Source of the DNA: Lutispora sp003527145 | GTDB lineage: Bacteria > Bacillota > Clostridia > Lutisporales > Lutisporaceae | Direction: 5' to 3' | DNA length: 64,000 bases | Assembly (NCBI GenBank): GCA_029983695.1 | Contig: JASBZB010000010.1 | Span: 1 to 64,000, forward strand | In this document: positions 16,784 through 26,407 of the stretch, piece after piece | How the letters are laid out: every line of letters begins with the position of its first letter | Position numbering within the stretch: position 1 is the stretch's first letter | Notes under the pieces: model-generated | Told to the model about the DNA's origin: nothing | The model's input: the letters and a program-made list of their open reading frames with translations, nothing else | Databases searched by the model: none | Program-made: the position numbers and the translations under genes

Positions 16784-17188
16784 CTATCCTTTTCTCTCAC
16801 ATAACTCCACTAATACACCATTGGTGCTCTTTGGATGTAAGAAAGCAATCCTCGCACCGCCGGCGCCATATCTGGGTTTCTCGTCAATAAGCCTTATACC
16901 TAGTTTTTTCATCTCTTCTAATGCTTTTTCCAAATCATCGACTCTGAAAGCTATATGCTGCACTCCCTGGCCTTTATTTTCAATAAACTTTGCAATAGGG
17001 CTGTCGGGAGTTGTAGCTTCCAAAAGCTCAATTTCCGTATCTCCAACGGGCAAAAAAGCAACTTTTACTTTTTGCTCCTCTACTGTTTCAACGCCTTGGA
17101 GCTTAAGCCCCAGGATATTTTCATAGAATTTAACTGATTCCTCCAGGTTATTTACTGCAATTCCTATATGATCAACCTTTTTAACCAT
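16784..17188 (-). CDS. mce: Methylmalonyl-CoA epimerase
   Basis: Interconverts (R)- and (S)-methylmalonyl-CoA, which the mutase and decarboxylase respectively need. The 134 residues form two VOC (glyoxalase-type) repeats: KKVDHIGIAVNNLEESVKFYE at the N-terminus with metal-ligand His7, GVQHIAFRVDDLEKALEEMKK near 76, and a terminal VLVELCE with the Glu ligand. Its start overlaps the meaB stop by 8 bases, so translation is coupled. Confidence 0.95.
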   Translation of the reverse strand: MVKKVDHIGIAVNNLEESVKFYENILGLKLQGVETVEEQKVKVAFLPVGDTEIELLEATTPDSPIAKFIENKGQGVQHIAFRVDDLEKALEEMKKLGIRLIDEKPRYGAGGARIAFLHPKSTNGVLVELCERKG

Positions 17189-18137
17189 TCATTCTCCCCT
17201 CCTCTTGGTTTAATATATTTGATAGTTCTGATGCAGCAGAATATGGATCCATCTCTTTATTTAAAACTTTTAGTATAAGGTCTGATAAATAATCTGTGCT
17301 TTTTTGAAGCTTCATTATCCTGCCAAGCAAATTTTCTTTAAAAATCTCAAATATCTCAGTCTCAATCGCTTTTTCTCTGCGCTTGCAGAAATTCCCTGAA
17401 GATATCATATATTCATTATGCTTTTCAATAGCTTCAAATAATTCTTCTATACCCACATTATCTCTGGCTATAATATTTTTAACGGGAGGTCTGTATTCTG
17501 TCATGCCATTGAGATCAAGCATTATTTCGATTTCCGTGGCAGCTCTTTCTGCACCCTCCCTGTCGGATTTGTTGACTGCAAATATGTCTCCAATCTCCAT
17601 TATACCTGCTTTTATTGCCTGGATATCATCTCCCAGCCCTGGAACCATCACCATGAGCACTGTATCCGCAACCTTCACAATATCAATTTCCGATTGACCG
17701 ACACCTACTGTTTCAACAAAGATGTAATCATATCCGGCTATGTCCATCACCTTGATTGCCCCCTGTACGGCTTTGGAAAGACCTCCTAAGGCCCCTCTGG
17801 TACCCATGCTTCTGATGAATACACCCTCATCCGTATTGAGATCGGACATCCTGATTCTATCCCCTAAGATGGCGCCCCCGCTAAAAGGGCTTGTAGGATC
17901 GACAGCAATAATCGCAGCTTTTTTGCCTTTCTTTCTTACCAGCTTTGCAAGCTTGTCTGTCACAGTGCTCTTGCCTGCCCCCGGAGGTCCGGTTATGCCG
18001 ATAATTCTGGCTCTGCCTGTCATATGATAGAATTCCTTTATGATTTCGATTGCCTCTTGGCTGCCGCTTTCTATCATGGTGATAAGGCGTGCAGCGGCTC
18101 TTTTGGTGCCGCTGGACAAGCCTGCTCTTATATCCAT
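17181..18137 (-). CDS. meaB: MeaB-type G3E GTPase, mutase chaperone
   Basis: Protects and reloads B12-dependent methylmalonyl-CoA mutase. The 318 residues show Walker A GPPGAGKSTVTDKL near residue 50, the switch segment DPTSPFSGGAILGDRIRM, the DIVFVETVGVGQSE-like DYIFVETVGVGQSEID and NKSD for guanine. A C-terminal helical arm serves dimerisation. Gene order mcmA-mcmB-meaB-mce is the common bacterial arrangement. Confidence 0.95.
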   Translation of the reverse strand: MDIRAGLSSGTKRAAARLITMIESGSQEAIEIIKEFYHMTGRARIIGITGPPGAGKSTVTDKLAKLVRKKGKKAAIIAVDPTSPFSGGAILGDRIRMSDLNTDEGVFIRSMGTRGALGGLSKAVQGAIKVMDIAGYDYIFVETVGVGQSEIDIVKVADTVLMVMVPGLGDDIQAIKAGIMEIGDIFAVNKSDREGAERAATEIEIMLDLNGMTEYRPPVKNIIARDNVGIEELFEAIEKHNEYMISSGNFCKRREKAIETEIFEIFKENLLGRIMKLQKSTDYLSDLILKVLNKEMDPYSAASELSNILNQEEGRMNG

Positions 18138-18148
18138 CTAAATCACCC

Positions 18149-18547
18149 TTAATCTCTCTTTATGTTCTGTGTTATAAAATCTATAGTAACGGCTGTCGGG
18201 GTTCCCGGAGTAAATATCTCCGCGATTCCTGACTCTTTGAGTCCGGGTATGTCTTCTTCAGGTATTACTCCGCCGCCTACTATAAGAATATCATCTCCGC
18301 CTTTTTCATTTACCAGCTGGACTACCTTCGGGAAAAGATGGTTATGAGCTCCTGATAATATGCTCAATGCTACACAGTCAACGTCTTCTTGTATAGCAGC
18401 TTCTGCAATCTGCTCAGGGGTCTGCCTGAGTCCTGTATATATTACCTCCATACCGGCATCTCTCATAGCACGGGCTACAACCTTTGCCCCTCTATCATGA
18501 CCATCAAGGCCGGGTTTTGCAACTAAGACTCTAATTGGTCTATTCAT
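18149..18547 (-). CDS. mcmB: Methylmalonyl-CoA mutase, cobalamin-binding subunit
   Basis: Separate B12-binding chain of the mutase. The 132 residues are a complete cobalamin domain: GLDGHDRGAKVVARAMRDAG carries D15-x-H17-x-x-G20, His17 being the lower cobalt ligand, followed by GLSILSGAH-like ALSILSGAHNHLF and VGGGVIPEEDI. In many bacteria this domain is fused to the catalytic chain; here the gene is split, with 13 bases between the two genes. Confidence 0.95.
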   Translation of the reverse strand: MNRPIRVLVAKPGLDGHDRGAKVVARAMRDAGMEVIYTGLRQTPEQIAEAAIQEDVDCVALSILSGAHNHLFPKVVQLVNEKGGDDILIVGGGVIPEEDIPGLKESGIAEIFTPGTPTAVTIDFITQNIKRD

Positions 18548-18560
18548 CTCATTTACCTCC

Positions 18561-20240
18561 TTACAGAATAACAGACTGCTGGTATTCGCCGAATACTTCT
18601 CTTAAAATACCGCATATTTCGCCTAATGTAGCATATTCTTTAACCGCTTCTATTATATAGGGCATCAGATTTTCATCGCCTGATGCAGCCTTTTTAAGAG
18701 CATTCAGGCTTTGATCAACCTTAGCGTTATCCCTGCCGGCTCTCAGATCCTGCAGCTTTTTCTTCTGGAGCTCTCCTACCTGAGGATCGACTCTCAAAAG
18801 TCCCTTCGGCGCTGATTCTTCGATCTGGAATTTATTCATGCCGACTACTATTCTTTCGCCCTTTTCAATTTCCTTCTGATATTTATATGCGCTCTCCTGT
18901 ATCTCCTGCTGTATAAAGCCTCTCTCGATAGCCTTTGCAGCTCCGCCCATTTCATCTATCTTGGAGATATACTCTGCTGCTTTCTTTTCAATCTCGGAAG
19001 TCAAGCTTTCTACATAATATGAACCTGCAAGAGGATCAACAGTGTCAGCTACTCCGCTCTCATAAGCTACTATCTGCTGAGTTCTGAGAGCTATTCTTAC
19101 CGAGTTCTCTGTAGGAAGTGCCAAAGCTTCATCCCTTGAATTTGTATGCAAGGATTGAGTGCCGCCCAAAACTGCAGCCAAAGTCTGTATAGCAACTCTG
19201 ACAACGTTATTATCGGGCTGCTGTGCAGTAAGAGTAGATCCGCCGGTTTGTGTATGGAATCTCAGCATCATTGATTTGGGTTCCTTAGCGTTGAATCTTT
19301 CCTTCATGATTTTAGCCCATAACCTTCTGGCTGCCCTGAACTTTGCAACCTCTTCCAGCAGATCGTTGTGGGAATTAAAGAAGAAAGATAATCTCGGTGC
19401 AAATTCATCTACGTCAAGGCCGGCTTTTATGGCAGCATTTACATAGGCTATACCGTCTGCCAAAGTGAATGCAACCTCCTGCACAGCTGTAGAACCAGCT
19501 TCCCTGATATGATAGCCGCTTATTGATATAGTGTTCCACTTGGGAACATATTTTGCACAGTATTCAAAAATGTTAGTTATAAGTCTCATGGACGGTTCAG
19601 TCGGGAATATATAAGTCCCTCTGGCTATATATTCCTTTAATATATCATTCTGGATAGTTCCTGATAACTTTTCTGCCGATACGCCTTGCTTTTCTGCAAC
19701 GGCTATGTACATAGCAAGCAGCACTGAAGCAGGAGCGTTAATGGTCATAGAAGTGCTGACCTTGTCCAGCGGTATCCCATCAAACAGAATCTCCATATCC
19801 TTTAGTGAATCGATAGCAACGCCTACCTTGCCTACCTCACCCTCTGACAATGAATGGTCCGAATCATAACCGATCTGGGTTGGAAGGTCAAAAGCGACGC
19901 TCAAGCCGGTTTGGCCCTGCTGGAGCAAGTACTTGTACCTTTTATTTGATTCTTCTGCAGTTGCAAAGCCTGCGTACTGCCTCATAGTCCAGAATCTGCC
20001 TCTGTACATTGTGGGCTGTACGCCTCTCGTATAAGGATACTCACCGGGATAGGACAAATCTTCATTATAATCTAGATCGGCTATATCCTCCGGAGCATAA
20101 AGTCTTTTTACTTCCATTCCTGAAGTGGTCATAAATTTAGCTTTTCTTTCAGGATTCTTTGCTAATACTTTTGCAATCTTCTTGTCTTCCCAATTTTGCC
20201 TTTCTGCTTTTTGAGCATCAAGCTTTTCTTTGTTAAACAT
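18561..20240 (-). CDS. mcmA: Methylmalonyl-CoA mutase, catalytic subunit
   Basis: Isomerises succinyl-CoA and (R)-methylmalonyl-CoA by an adenosylcobalamin radical route. The 559-residue chain is the TIM-barrel domain only: YPYTRGVQPTMYRGRFWTMRQYAGF with the substrate-contacting Tyr and Arg, LPTQIGYDSDH, SISGYHIREAGSTAVQE and RFHTQTGGSTLTAQQP. The B12 domain is the next gene. As first gene of an eight-gene run it likely sets expression of the module; GGGAGG precedes the ATG and a promoter candidate lies at 20308. Confidence 0.96.
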   Translation of the reverse strand: MFNKEKLDAQKAERQNWEDKKIAKVLAKNPERKAKFMTTSGMEVKRLYAPEDIADLDYNEDLSYPGEYPYTRGVQPTMYRGRFWTMRQYAGFATAEESNKRYKYLLQQGQTGLSVAFDLPTQIGYDSDHSLSEGEVGKVGVAIDSLKDMEILFDGIPLDKVSTSMTINAPASVLLAMYIAVAEKQGVSAEKLSGTIQNDILKEYIARGTYIFPTEPSMRLITNIFEYCAKYVPKWNTISISGYHIREAGSTAVQEVAFTLADGIAYVNAAIKAGLDVDEFAPRLSFFFNSHNDLLEEVAKFRAARRLWAKIMKERFNAKEPKSMMLRFHTQTGGSTLTAQQPDNNVVRVAIQTLAAVLGGTQSLHTNSRDEALALPTENSVRIALRTQQIVAYESGVADTVDPLAGSYYVESLTSEIEKKAAEYISKIDEMGGAAKAIERGFIQQEIQESAYKYQKEIEKGERIVVGMNKFQIEESAPKGLLRVDPQVGELQKKKLQDLRAGRDNAKVDQSLNALKKAASGDENLMPYIIEAVKEYATLGEICGILREVFGEYQQSVIL

Positions 20241-20307
20241 GCTTAGCCTCCCTTATATTAATAAATAATATTTGTTTTTAAAGAGTTAATATATAGGTAC
20301 TATGTAA

Positions 20308-20337
20308 ATAATACACAAACTTCAAACAATATTTCAA
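20308..20337 (-). promoter_or_regulatory. Candidate sigma-A promoter of the propionate operon
   Basis: TTGAAA (20332-20337), an 18-base spacer and TATTAT (20308-20313) on the minus strand, 68 bases before mcmA. The rest of the 385-base intergenic region (20241-20625) is very AT-rich and shows no riboswitch or tRNA I recognise; the amidase terminator is at its right end. Confidence 0.45.
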
Positions 20338-20582
20338 CTTTTTTTGTAAACCTTATTGAAATTTTTGAATGATATCTTTCATTTTTGTTTAATTCTGCAA
20401 GTTTTCCTTCTTAGATTATATTATCACATTTCTAAATTAAAAGGTACTATAAATTTTGTTTAATTTTTCACAATAGTCCTTATATATTTCATTTTTCTCG
20501 CTTTTTCACACACACTATGTATTATACCCAAAATCCAAAGCTTTTTAATATTATTTAATGTATTATGCAAGAGTAAAAATAG

Positions 20583-20614
20583 AGCAGGAGCCTACACATC
20601 TTACAGCTCCTGCT
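20583..20614 (-). terminator. Terminator of the amidase gene
   Basis: A 9-bp stem, AGCAGGAGC/GCTCCTGCT, with T-rich flanks on both sides, just after the amidase stop at 20626. Confidence 0.75.
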
Positions 20615-20625
20615 ATTATTTATTT

Positions 20626-22101
20626 TTACAGTTCAGGGGTGCTTTCGGGCGTTCTTCTCAGCCGAGATGCCTGCTCGAAAGCATAGGCAATCTCTATTAA
20701 TACAGGCTCGCTCCATGGCCTTCCGATGATCTCCATGCCAACCGGAACACCGATAGGAGCATCAGCTGACGGTGTTGAGAATCCTGCCGGAACAGCAATG
20801 GATGGGAAGCCTGTTACTGAACAAAGAACTCCGTTGCGCTGCTGCTGGCTTCCTCCAGTCTTGCAAACCAATTGCTGCTGATGGGGATAAACGATAGCAT
20901 CCAATTCGTAGTCTGCCATAAGCTTCATCACCTCTGTCTGGGTCTGGGCGCGCAATACAAGCTTTTGATTGTATTCAGGCGTCCCTACGCTTAATGCCAT
21001 AGCCTTTTCCATATTTTCTTTTATTCCCGGATGATATTTTCCCGAAGCCATAACTTCCTCTACAGAATGCACCGGAGCATAATCCGGCAATGCTTTGAGG
21101 TAAATATTAAGATGATCCTTGAGGTCATCCAAATGTACGCTAACGCTTGAAGTCAGCCAGCCTGAATTTATTTCCTCAGTTATGGATATCAGCTCTGCGC
21201 CGTTTGCCTTTAGTATTTCTATGCTTTCACGAACAGGCTTATTGACTTCCTTATGCACTTCATCTTTACCGAAAAAGCTTTCCAGTATGCCTATTCTCTT
21301 GCCTTTAAGGCCATCCTTATTCAAAAATGCTTTATAGGTCTTAGGGATTTTCCCGCAGCACCATGCGGTTTCATCATCTGCCTTGTCATAGCCTGCTATA
21401 ACGTCAAGCACTGCAACAGCATCGGCAACTGTACGGCATATAGGACCTGCCGTGTCCTGTGTGAATGAGTAGGGAACTATACCGTCGCGGCTGACTAAAC
21501 CTATTGTCGGTCGAATGCCTACAAGGCTGTTAGCCGACGATGGCGATCTGATGGAGTTTATTGTATCAGTGCCAATTCCGGCAAGCCCGAAATTTGCAGC
21601 CATGGAAGCGCCCGTACCTCCTGATGAACCTCCGGGAGTCCTTGTAAGATCGTATGGATTAAGAGTCTGACCCAATATTGAACTGATCGTTTCGCCCCAT
21701 ATTGCAAATTCATGCAAATTTGACTTGGCCAATATGATTGCCCCCGCTTCTCTCAGCTTCCTGGTGATATAGGCATCATCTTCGGGAACAAATCCCTTAA
21801 GGCTCAGGGAACCTGCCGTAGTAGCCATATCATAGGTATCTACATTATCTTTAAGAATAATGGGAATACCATGCAAGGCACCTGTCAACCCTTTCTCTTT
21901 AAAAGCAGCATCCAAAGCGTCTGCTTCTTCAAGAGCCTTTGGATTTACAAGGATGATGGAATTAAGCGCCGGGCCTTTTTGGTCATAGGCTTCTATTCTC
22001 TTAAGATAGTATTCTATCAATTGGCGGCAGGTCAGCTTGCCCGCCAGCATAGCGTCATGCACTTGAGCTATTGTGGTCTCAAAACATTTAAAGCTGCCCA
22101 A
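20626..22101 (-). CDS. Amidase-signature hydrolase
   Basis: Hydrolyses a carboxylic amide, substrate unknown. The 491-residue protein has the Ser-cisSer-Lys triad regions: IPIILKDNVDT for the Lys, TPGGSSGGTGAS for the cis-Ser, and GIGTDTINSIRSPSS for the nucleophilic Ser, where the usual DTGGSIR is DTINSIR. There is no signal peptide. The start is taken as TTG 22101, because GAAAGGAAG lies 9 bases before it and the protein then opens GSFKCFETTIAQVHDAM, a usual opening for this group. The frame stays open a little further upstream, through a TTG at 22131 placed before the RBS. It may be cotranscribed with fhs upstream. Confidence 0.85.
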   Translation of the reverse strand: MGSFKCFETTIAQVHDAMLAGKLTCRQLIEYYLKRIEAYDQKGPALNSIILVNPKALEEADALDAAFKEKGLTGALHGIPIILKDNVDTYDMATTAGSLSLKGFVPEDDAYITRKLREAGAIILAKSNLHEFAIWGETISSILGQTLNPYDLTRTPGGSSGGTGASMAANFGLAGIGTDTINSIRSPSSANSLVGIRPTIGLVSRDGIVPYSFTQDTAGPICRTVADAVAVLDVIAGYDKADDETAWCCGKIPKTYKAFLNKDGLKGKRIGILESFFGKDEVHKEVNKPVRESIEILKANGAELISITEEINSGWLTSSVSVHLDDLKDHLNIYLKALPDYAPVHSVEEVMASGKYHPGIKENMEKAMALSVGTPEYNQKLVLRAQTQTEVMKLMADYELDAIVYPHQQQLVCKTGGSQQQRNGVLCSVTGFPSIAVPAGFSTPSADAPIGVPVGMEIIGRPWSEPVLIEIAYAFEQASRLRRTPESTPEL

Positions 22102-22146
22102 AAATAAACACTTCCTTTCGTCAATATGCAAGTTGATACGATTATA

Positions 22147-23814
22147 TTAGAATAATCCGGTAATTACACCCTTCTCATCTATGTCTATCTTTTCTGCTGA
22201 AGGAATCTTAGGCAGCCCGGGCATAACCATAATATCTCCTGTTAACGCGACTATGAAACCGGCACCTGCCGATACCCTCACCTCTTTGACCGTTATCTCG
22301 AAGCCTTCAGGCCTTCCTGCAAGATCAGGATTATCTGACAGAGAGTACTGAGTCTTGGCCATGCATATGGGATATTTGTCAAGGCCCAGCTCCTCAAGAA
22401 GCTTTATCTCCTTCTCTGCTTTCCCTGTATATTGCACACCTTTAGCCCCATAGATCTCCCTTGCGATCTTGCCGATCTTGTCCTTTATCCTTTCATCGGC
22501 ATCATATAACAGCTTAAAACTGCTTTCCTTTTCACAGGCTTCAACGACCTTTGATGCCAGATCCTCTCCGCCTTCTCCGCCTTTTTCCCAAACTTCGCAT
22601 ATTGAAGCTTCTACGCCCTGGATTCTGCAAAGATCCGTCAGCTTGGCAAGCTCTGCCTCAGTATCGGTAATGAACTTGTTTATTGCCACAACGGCAGGCA
22701 CACCGAATTTGTTTATATTCTCAATATGCTTTTTGAGGTTTTCAAAGCCCTTCTCCAGCGCGGGCACGTTTTCCTGGCCCAAATCTGTCTTCTTAACACC
22801 GCCATGCATCTTTAGGGCTCTCACTGTAGCGACTATTACGACGGCAGAGGGTGCAATTCCTGCGTATCTGCATTTTATGTCCATGAACTTTTCCGCTCCG
22901 AGATCCGCGCCGAAGCCTGCTTCAGTGATCAGATAATCGACAAGCTTCAAGCCCAGCTTTGTTGCCATTATGCTGTTGCAGCCGTGAGCTATATTTGCAA
23001 AGGGTCCTCCATGTATGAAGGAAGGGGTATTTTCCAGGGTTTGCACCAGGTTTGGCTTTATCGCATCCTTGAGCAATAATGCCATTGCTCCGTGGACCTT
23101 TAAATCTCCTGCAGTGACAGGCTTATTTTCATGATTATATCCTATTATGATCCTTGAAAGCCTATTCTTAAGATCCATCATGCTGGTCGATAGACAAAGG
23201 ATCGCCATTATCTCAGAAGCAACAGTTATCATAAATCCGTCCTGCCTTACAAAGCCGTTGGCTTTCCCGCCTAATCCCACTACGACTTCCCTCAGAGCCC
23301 TGTCATTCATGTCCATGACTCTCTTCCAAACTATTTGTCTCATATCTATTCCAAGAGCATTCCCCTGGGTTATATGATTATCTATGGCGGCGGAAAGAAG
23401 ATTGTTGGCAGTGGTTATGGCGTGCATGTCTCCGGTGAAATGCAGATTGATATCCTCCATAGGCACCACCTGAGCATATCCTCCTCCTGCGGCTCCTCCC
23501 TTTACACCGAATACAGGCCCTAAAGAAGGCTCCCTTAGTGCTATGGCCGACTTCTTTCCTAATCTTGCCAGTGCTTGCCCTAAACCGACAGTAGTAGTCG
23601 ATTTCCCTTCGCCGGCCGGTGTAGGATTTATTGCCGTGACCAAAACCAGCTTGCCGTCGGCTTTATCCTTGAGCCTATCCCAGATGCTTAAATTTACCTT
23701 TGCCTTGTACTTGCCGTAAAGCTCAACTTCTTCTTCAGCGATTCCTACATCCTGAGCGATATCCATAATGGGTTTCATCTTAGCTTCCTGAGCTATTTGT
23801 ATGTCTGTTTTCAT
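22147..23814 (-). CDS. fhs: Formate-tetrahydrofolate ligase
   Basis: Makes 10-formyl-tetrahydrofolate from formate, ATP and THF; in acetogens it is an early methyl-branch step of CO2 fixation, elsewhere it feeds purine synthesis. The 555 residues match the family, with the ATP loop TPAGEGKSTTTVGLGQAL near residue 60, REPSLGPVFGVKGGAAGGGYAQVVPMEDINLHFTGD-type core (seen around residues 92-130) and a C-terminal GFEITVKEVRVSAGAGFIV. ATG 23814 is chosen: GGAGG lies 7 bases upstream, while the ATG 21 bases earlier contains that site. No other Wood-Ljungdahl genes are in the window. Confidence 0.96.
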   Translation of the reverse strand: MKTDIQIAQEAKMKPIMDIAQDVGIAEEEVELYGKYKAKVNLSIWDRLKDKADGKLVLVTAINPTPAGEGKSTTTVGLGQALARLGKKSAIALREPSLGPVFGVKGGAAGGGYAQVVPMEDINLHFTGDMHAITTANNLLSAAIDNHITQGNALGIDMRQIVWKRVMDMNDRALREVVVGLGGKANGFVRQDGFMITVASEIMAILCLSTSMMDLKNRLSRIIIGYNHENKPVTAGDLKVHGAMALLLKDAIKPNLVQTLENTPSFIHGGPFANIAHGCNSIMATKLGLKLVDYLITEAGFGADLGAEKFMDIKCRYAGIAPSAVVIVATVRALKMHGGVKKTDLGQENVPALEKGFENLKKHIENINKFGVPAVVAINKFITDTEAELAKLTDLCRIQGVEASICEVWEKGGEGGEDLASKVVEACEKESSFKLLYDADERIKDKIGKIAREIYGAKGVQYTGKAEKEIKLLEELGLDKYPICMAKTQYSLSDNPDLAGRPEGFEITVKEVRVSAGAGFIVALTGDIMVMPGLPKIPSAEKIDIDEKGVITGLF

Positions 23815-23846
23815 ATATGTGCCTCCATTCTTCATCTTATATTAAT

Positions 23847-23870
23847 AAGGAATGGTTTAAACCATTCCTT
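23847..23870. terminator. Perfect palindrome at the ftsH end
   Basis: AAGGAATGGTTT/AAACCATTCCTT is a perfect 24-base palindrome that overlaps the first two bases of the ftsH stop (23869-23871). On the minus strand ATTAATAT follows, a weak tract. It may terminate or attenuate ftsH transcription before fhs. Confidence 0.5.
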
Positions 23871-25677
23871 ATGCATTCGCAAATATTTCTTCAAATTCTT
23901 CCTTGTCCAACTTTTCCCTCTCAAGCAAGGCGTTAGCAACACCATGAAGTTTATCAATATTGGCTCTGAGCATTCTTTCTGCCCTCTGATAAGCACTTTC
24001 TATGATGTATCTTATCTCCTTGTCAATGCTGGCTGCGATCTCTTCGCTGTAATTTCTGCTTCTGGCAAGGTCTCTGCCTATAAATACCTCGTCATGATCG
24101 GTGCCAAAGGTCATCGGTCCCAACTTCTCGCTCATGCCGTATTCGGTTACCATCTTTCGCGCTATGGTAGTGGCCCTCTCAAGATCATTCTTGGCTCCGG
24201 TGCTTATATCATTGAGTACCACCTTCTCAGCCACTCTGCCTCCTAAAAGAGTCACAATCTGATCCTCTAATTCTATCTTGGACATATAATATTTATCCTG
24301 CTGCGGAAGAGAAATGGTATAACCTCCGGCTCTGCCCCTGGGGACAATGGAAACCTGATGAACCGGATCTGCATTGGGAGTGAGCTTCTGCACCACTGCA
24401 TGGCCTGCTTCGTGGTATGCGGTAAGCTTTCTGTCCTGTTCGCTGACCACCCTGCTCTTTTTCTCCGGTCCTGCTATCACCCTTATAGTCGCTTCTTCAA
24501 GCTCTTTCATCTCTATCTGCTTCTTGTTTCTCCTGGCCGTCAAAAGAGCAGCCTCATTCATAAGATTTTCCAGATCTGCAGGCGTAAAGCCCGGAGTGCT
24601 TTTTGCGAGGGTCTCCATGCTTATGCCTTCAGCCAGCGGTTTATTTCTGGCATGTATCTTCAATATTTCTTCTCTTGCTTTTACATCTGGTATGCCTACC
24701 ATAATCTGCCTGTCGAACCTTCCTGGTCTGAGCAGTGCGGGGTCGAGTATGTCCGGCCTGTTGGTAGCAGCTATTATTATTATGCCCTCATTTATGTTGA
24801 ATCCATCCATCTCAACAAGCAATTGATTTAATGTTTGCTCTCTTTCATCATGGCCTCCGCCTAAGCCTGCGCCCCTTTGCCTCCCTACGGCATCTATTTC
24901 GTCTATGAAAATTATGCAGGGAGAGCTTTTCTTTGCCTGCTCAAATAAATCCCTCACCCTTGAAGCTCCCACGCCTACAAACATCTCGACAAAATCTGAG
25001 CCGCTGATGCTGAAGAAAGGAACTCCCGCTTCCCCTGCAACTGCCTTGGCAAGATAAGTTTTGCCTGTGCCCGGAGGGCCGACCAGCAAAATACCCTTGG
25101 GAATCCTGGCGCCTAATTCTATAAAACGCCGGGGCTGCTTGAGAAAATCAACGATCTCGCCCAATTCTTCCTTCTCTTCATCTGCGCCTGCCACATCAGC
25201 AAAAGAAACTTTTTTCTTATCATCCGTCAGGAGCTTCGCCCTGCTCTTGCCAAAGGACATGACCCTGTTACCCCCGCCTTGGGTTTGCTGGGTAAATATG
25301 AAGAAAAAGACTATAAACAGCAGAATCAGCACGACCGGCGGCAAAATAGAAAGCCATACCGAAGTCTGCTGAGGCTTTTCATATATTATATTAAGTGTCC
25401 CTCTCTCTGCATAATCCTGTGCCAATTGATTGAATTGAAGAGTGGGCACTGCTGTTTCAAACTTTTTACCATCGCTAAGCTTTCCATTGATGATTGAAGT
25501 ATCACCCACAACTGTCACATATATTTCTCTTATCCTTTTATTCTCAACCTCTGATATAAACTGGGTATAAGTGAGCTTGGTCTTTCCTTCACCGGTATTG
25601 CTGAATATCTGGGCAAAGAAAATGATTATTATAAAAATAAGCACGTAAAAGCTTATACCCCTCAAAAACTTTTTCAA
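23869..25677 (-). CDS. ftsH: ATP-dependent membrane metalloprotease FtsH
   Basis: Degrades membrane and regulatory proteins. The 602 residues have two membrane helices (about 7-26 and 107-128) around an extracytoplasmic domain, an AAA module with Walker A GPPGTGKTYLAKAVAG near 204, pore motif FVGVGASRVRDLF, DEIDAVGRQRG and the second region of homology NRPDILDPALLRPGRFDR, and a zinc protease domain with HEAGH near 424. It starts with TTG at 25677, with GGAGGG 6 bases before it. The gene order tilS-hpt-ftsH is conserved across Firmicutes. Confidence 0.97.
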   Translation of the reverse strand: MKKFLRGISFYVLIFIIIIFFAQIFSNTGEGKTKLTYTQFISEVENKRIREIYVTVVGDTSIINGKLSDGKKFETAVPTLQFNQLAQDYAERGTLNIIYEKPQQTSVWLSILPPVVLILLFIVFFFIFTQQTQGGGNRVMSFGKSRAKLLTDDKKKVSFADVAGADEEKEELGEIVDFLKQPRRFIELGARIPKGILLVGPPGTGKTYLAKAVAGEAGVPFFSISGSDFVEMFVGVGASRVRDLFEQAKKSSPCIIFIDEIDAVGRQRGAGLGGGHDEREQTLNQLLVEMDGFNINEGIIIIAATNRPDILDPALLRPGRFDRQIMVGIPDVKAREEILKIHARNKPLAEGISMETLAKSTPGFTPADLENLMNEAALLTARRNKKQIEMKELEEATIRVIAGPEKKSRVVSEQDRKLTAYHEAGHAVVQKLTPNADPVHQVSIVPRGRAGGYTISLPQQDKYYMSKIELEDQIVTLLGGRVAEKVVLNDISTGAKNDLERATTIARKMVTEYGMSEKLGPMTFGTDHDEVFIGRDLARSRNYSEEIAASIDKEIRYIIESAYQRAERMLRANIDKLHGVANALLEREKLDKEEFEEIFANA

Positions 25678-25838
25678 AAATTACCCTCCTTTAAACCGTG
25701 TTAACATAGTCGAAAAGCTTTCTTATCATTCTTTTAAATCAACATGTCGTGCCAGCCTATTCTGTTTGCCGATGCTGCAGGTTAATTTGCAGCAAGCTGC
25801 CACAACAGATTAAACTATATTCTTAAGACAACAAAATA

Positions 25839-25867
25839 ATTTTATCATATTGAACCATAATTTACAA
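25839..25867 (-). promoter_or_regulatory. Candidate ftsH promoter
   Basis: TTGTAA (25862-25867), a 17-base spacer and TAAAAT (25839-25844). It begins right after the hpt stop and leaves a leader of about 155 bases before ftsH that has no recognised element. Confidence 0.5.
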
Positions 25868-26407
25868 TTAAGAATATACCTCCGGTTTTAGAACGCAAAC
25901 GAAGGGTAAATTCCTGTAAAGCTCTGCATAGTCCAGGCCATATCCGACGACAAACTCATCTGGTATGTGGAAGCCCACATATTCCAGATCAACCTCTGCC
26001 TTTCTCCTGTCCGGTTTTTCCAAAAGAGTGCATATCTTTACGCTGCTGGCATTCCTGGATTTGAGGTATTCAACCAGATAGCTCAATGTAAGTCCCGTAT
26101 CCACAATATCCTCAATAATCAGTATATCCTTGCCTGCTATATCCTTTTCCAGATCCTTTACAATCCTTACGACACCGGAGGACTTTGTAGATGAACCATA
26201 GCTGGAAACAACCATAAAATCCATAGTAAGAGGTAAATTTATCTCTCTTATCAGATCGGATAAAAATACTACACACCCTTTGAGTATTCCTATAACCATA
26301 AGATCTTTATCCTTATAATCCTTTGTAATAAGCTGCCCTAATTCCTTTACTTTTTCTTTGATCTCGTCCTGGCTTATAAGTATCTTTAATATATCGTTAT
26401 TCATCAT
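25868..26407 (-). CDS. hpt: Hypoxanthine phosphoribosyltransferase
   Basis: Purine salvage: joins hypoxanthine or guanine to PRPP. The 179 residues carry VIGILKGCVVFLSDLIR, SSYGSSTKSSG and the PRPP loop ILIIEDIVDTGLTLSYL. The tandem ATG start overlaps the 3' end of tilS by 11 bases, so the two are translationally coupled. The RBS is GAGGGGG inside tilS. Confidence 0.95.
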   Translation of the reverse strand: MMNNDILKILISQDEIKEKVKELGQLITKDYKDKDLMVIGILKGCVVFLSDLIREINLPLTMDFMVVSSYGSSTKSSGVVRIVKDLEKDIAGKDILIIEDIVDTGLTLSYLVEYLKSRNASSVKICTLLEKPDRRKAEVDLEYVGFHIPDEFVVGYGLDYAELYRNLPFVCVLKPEVYS

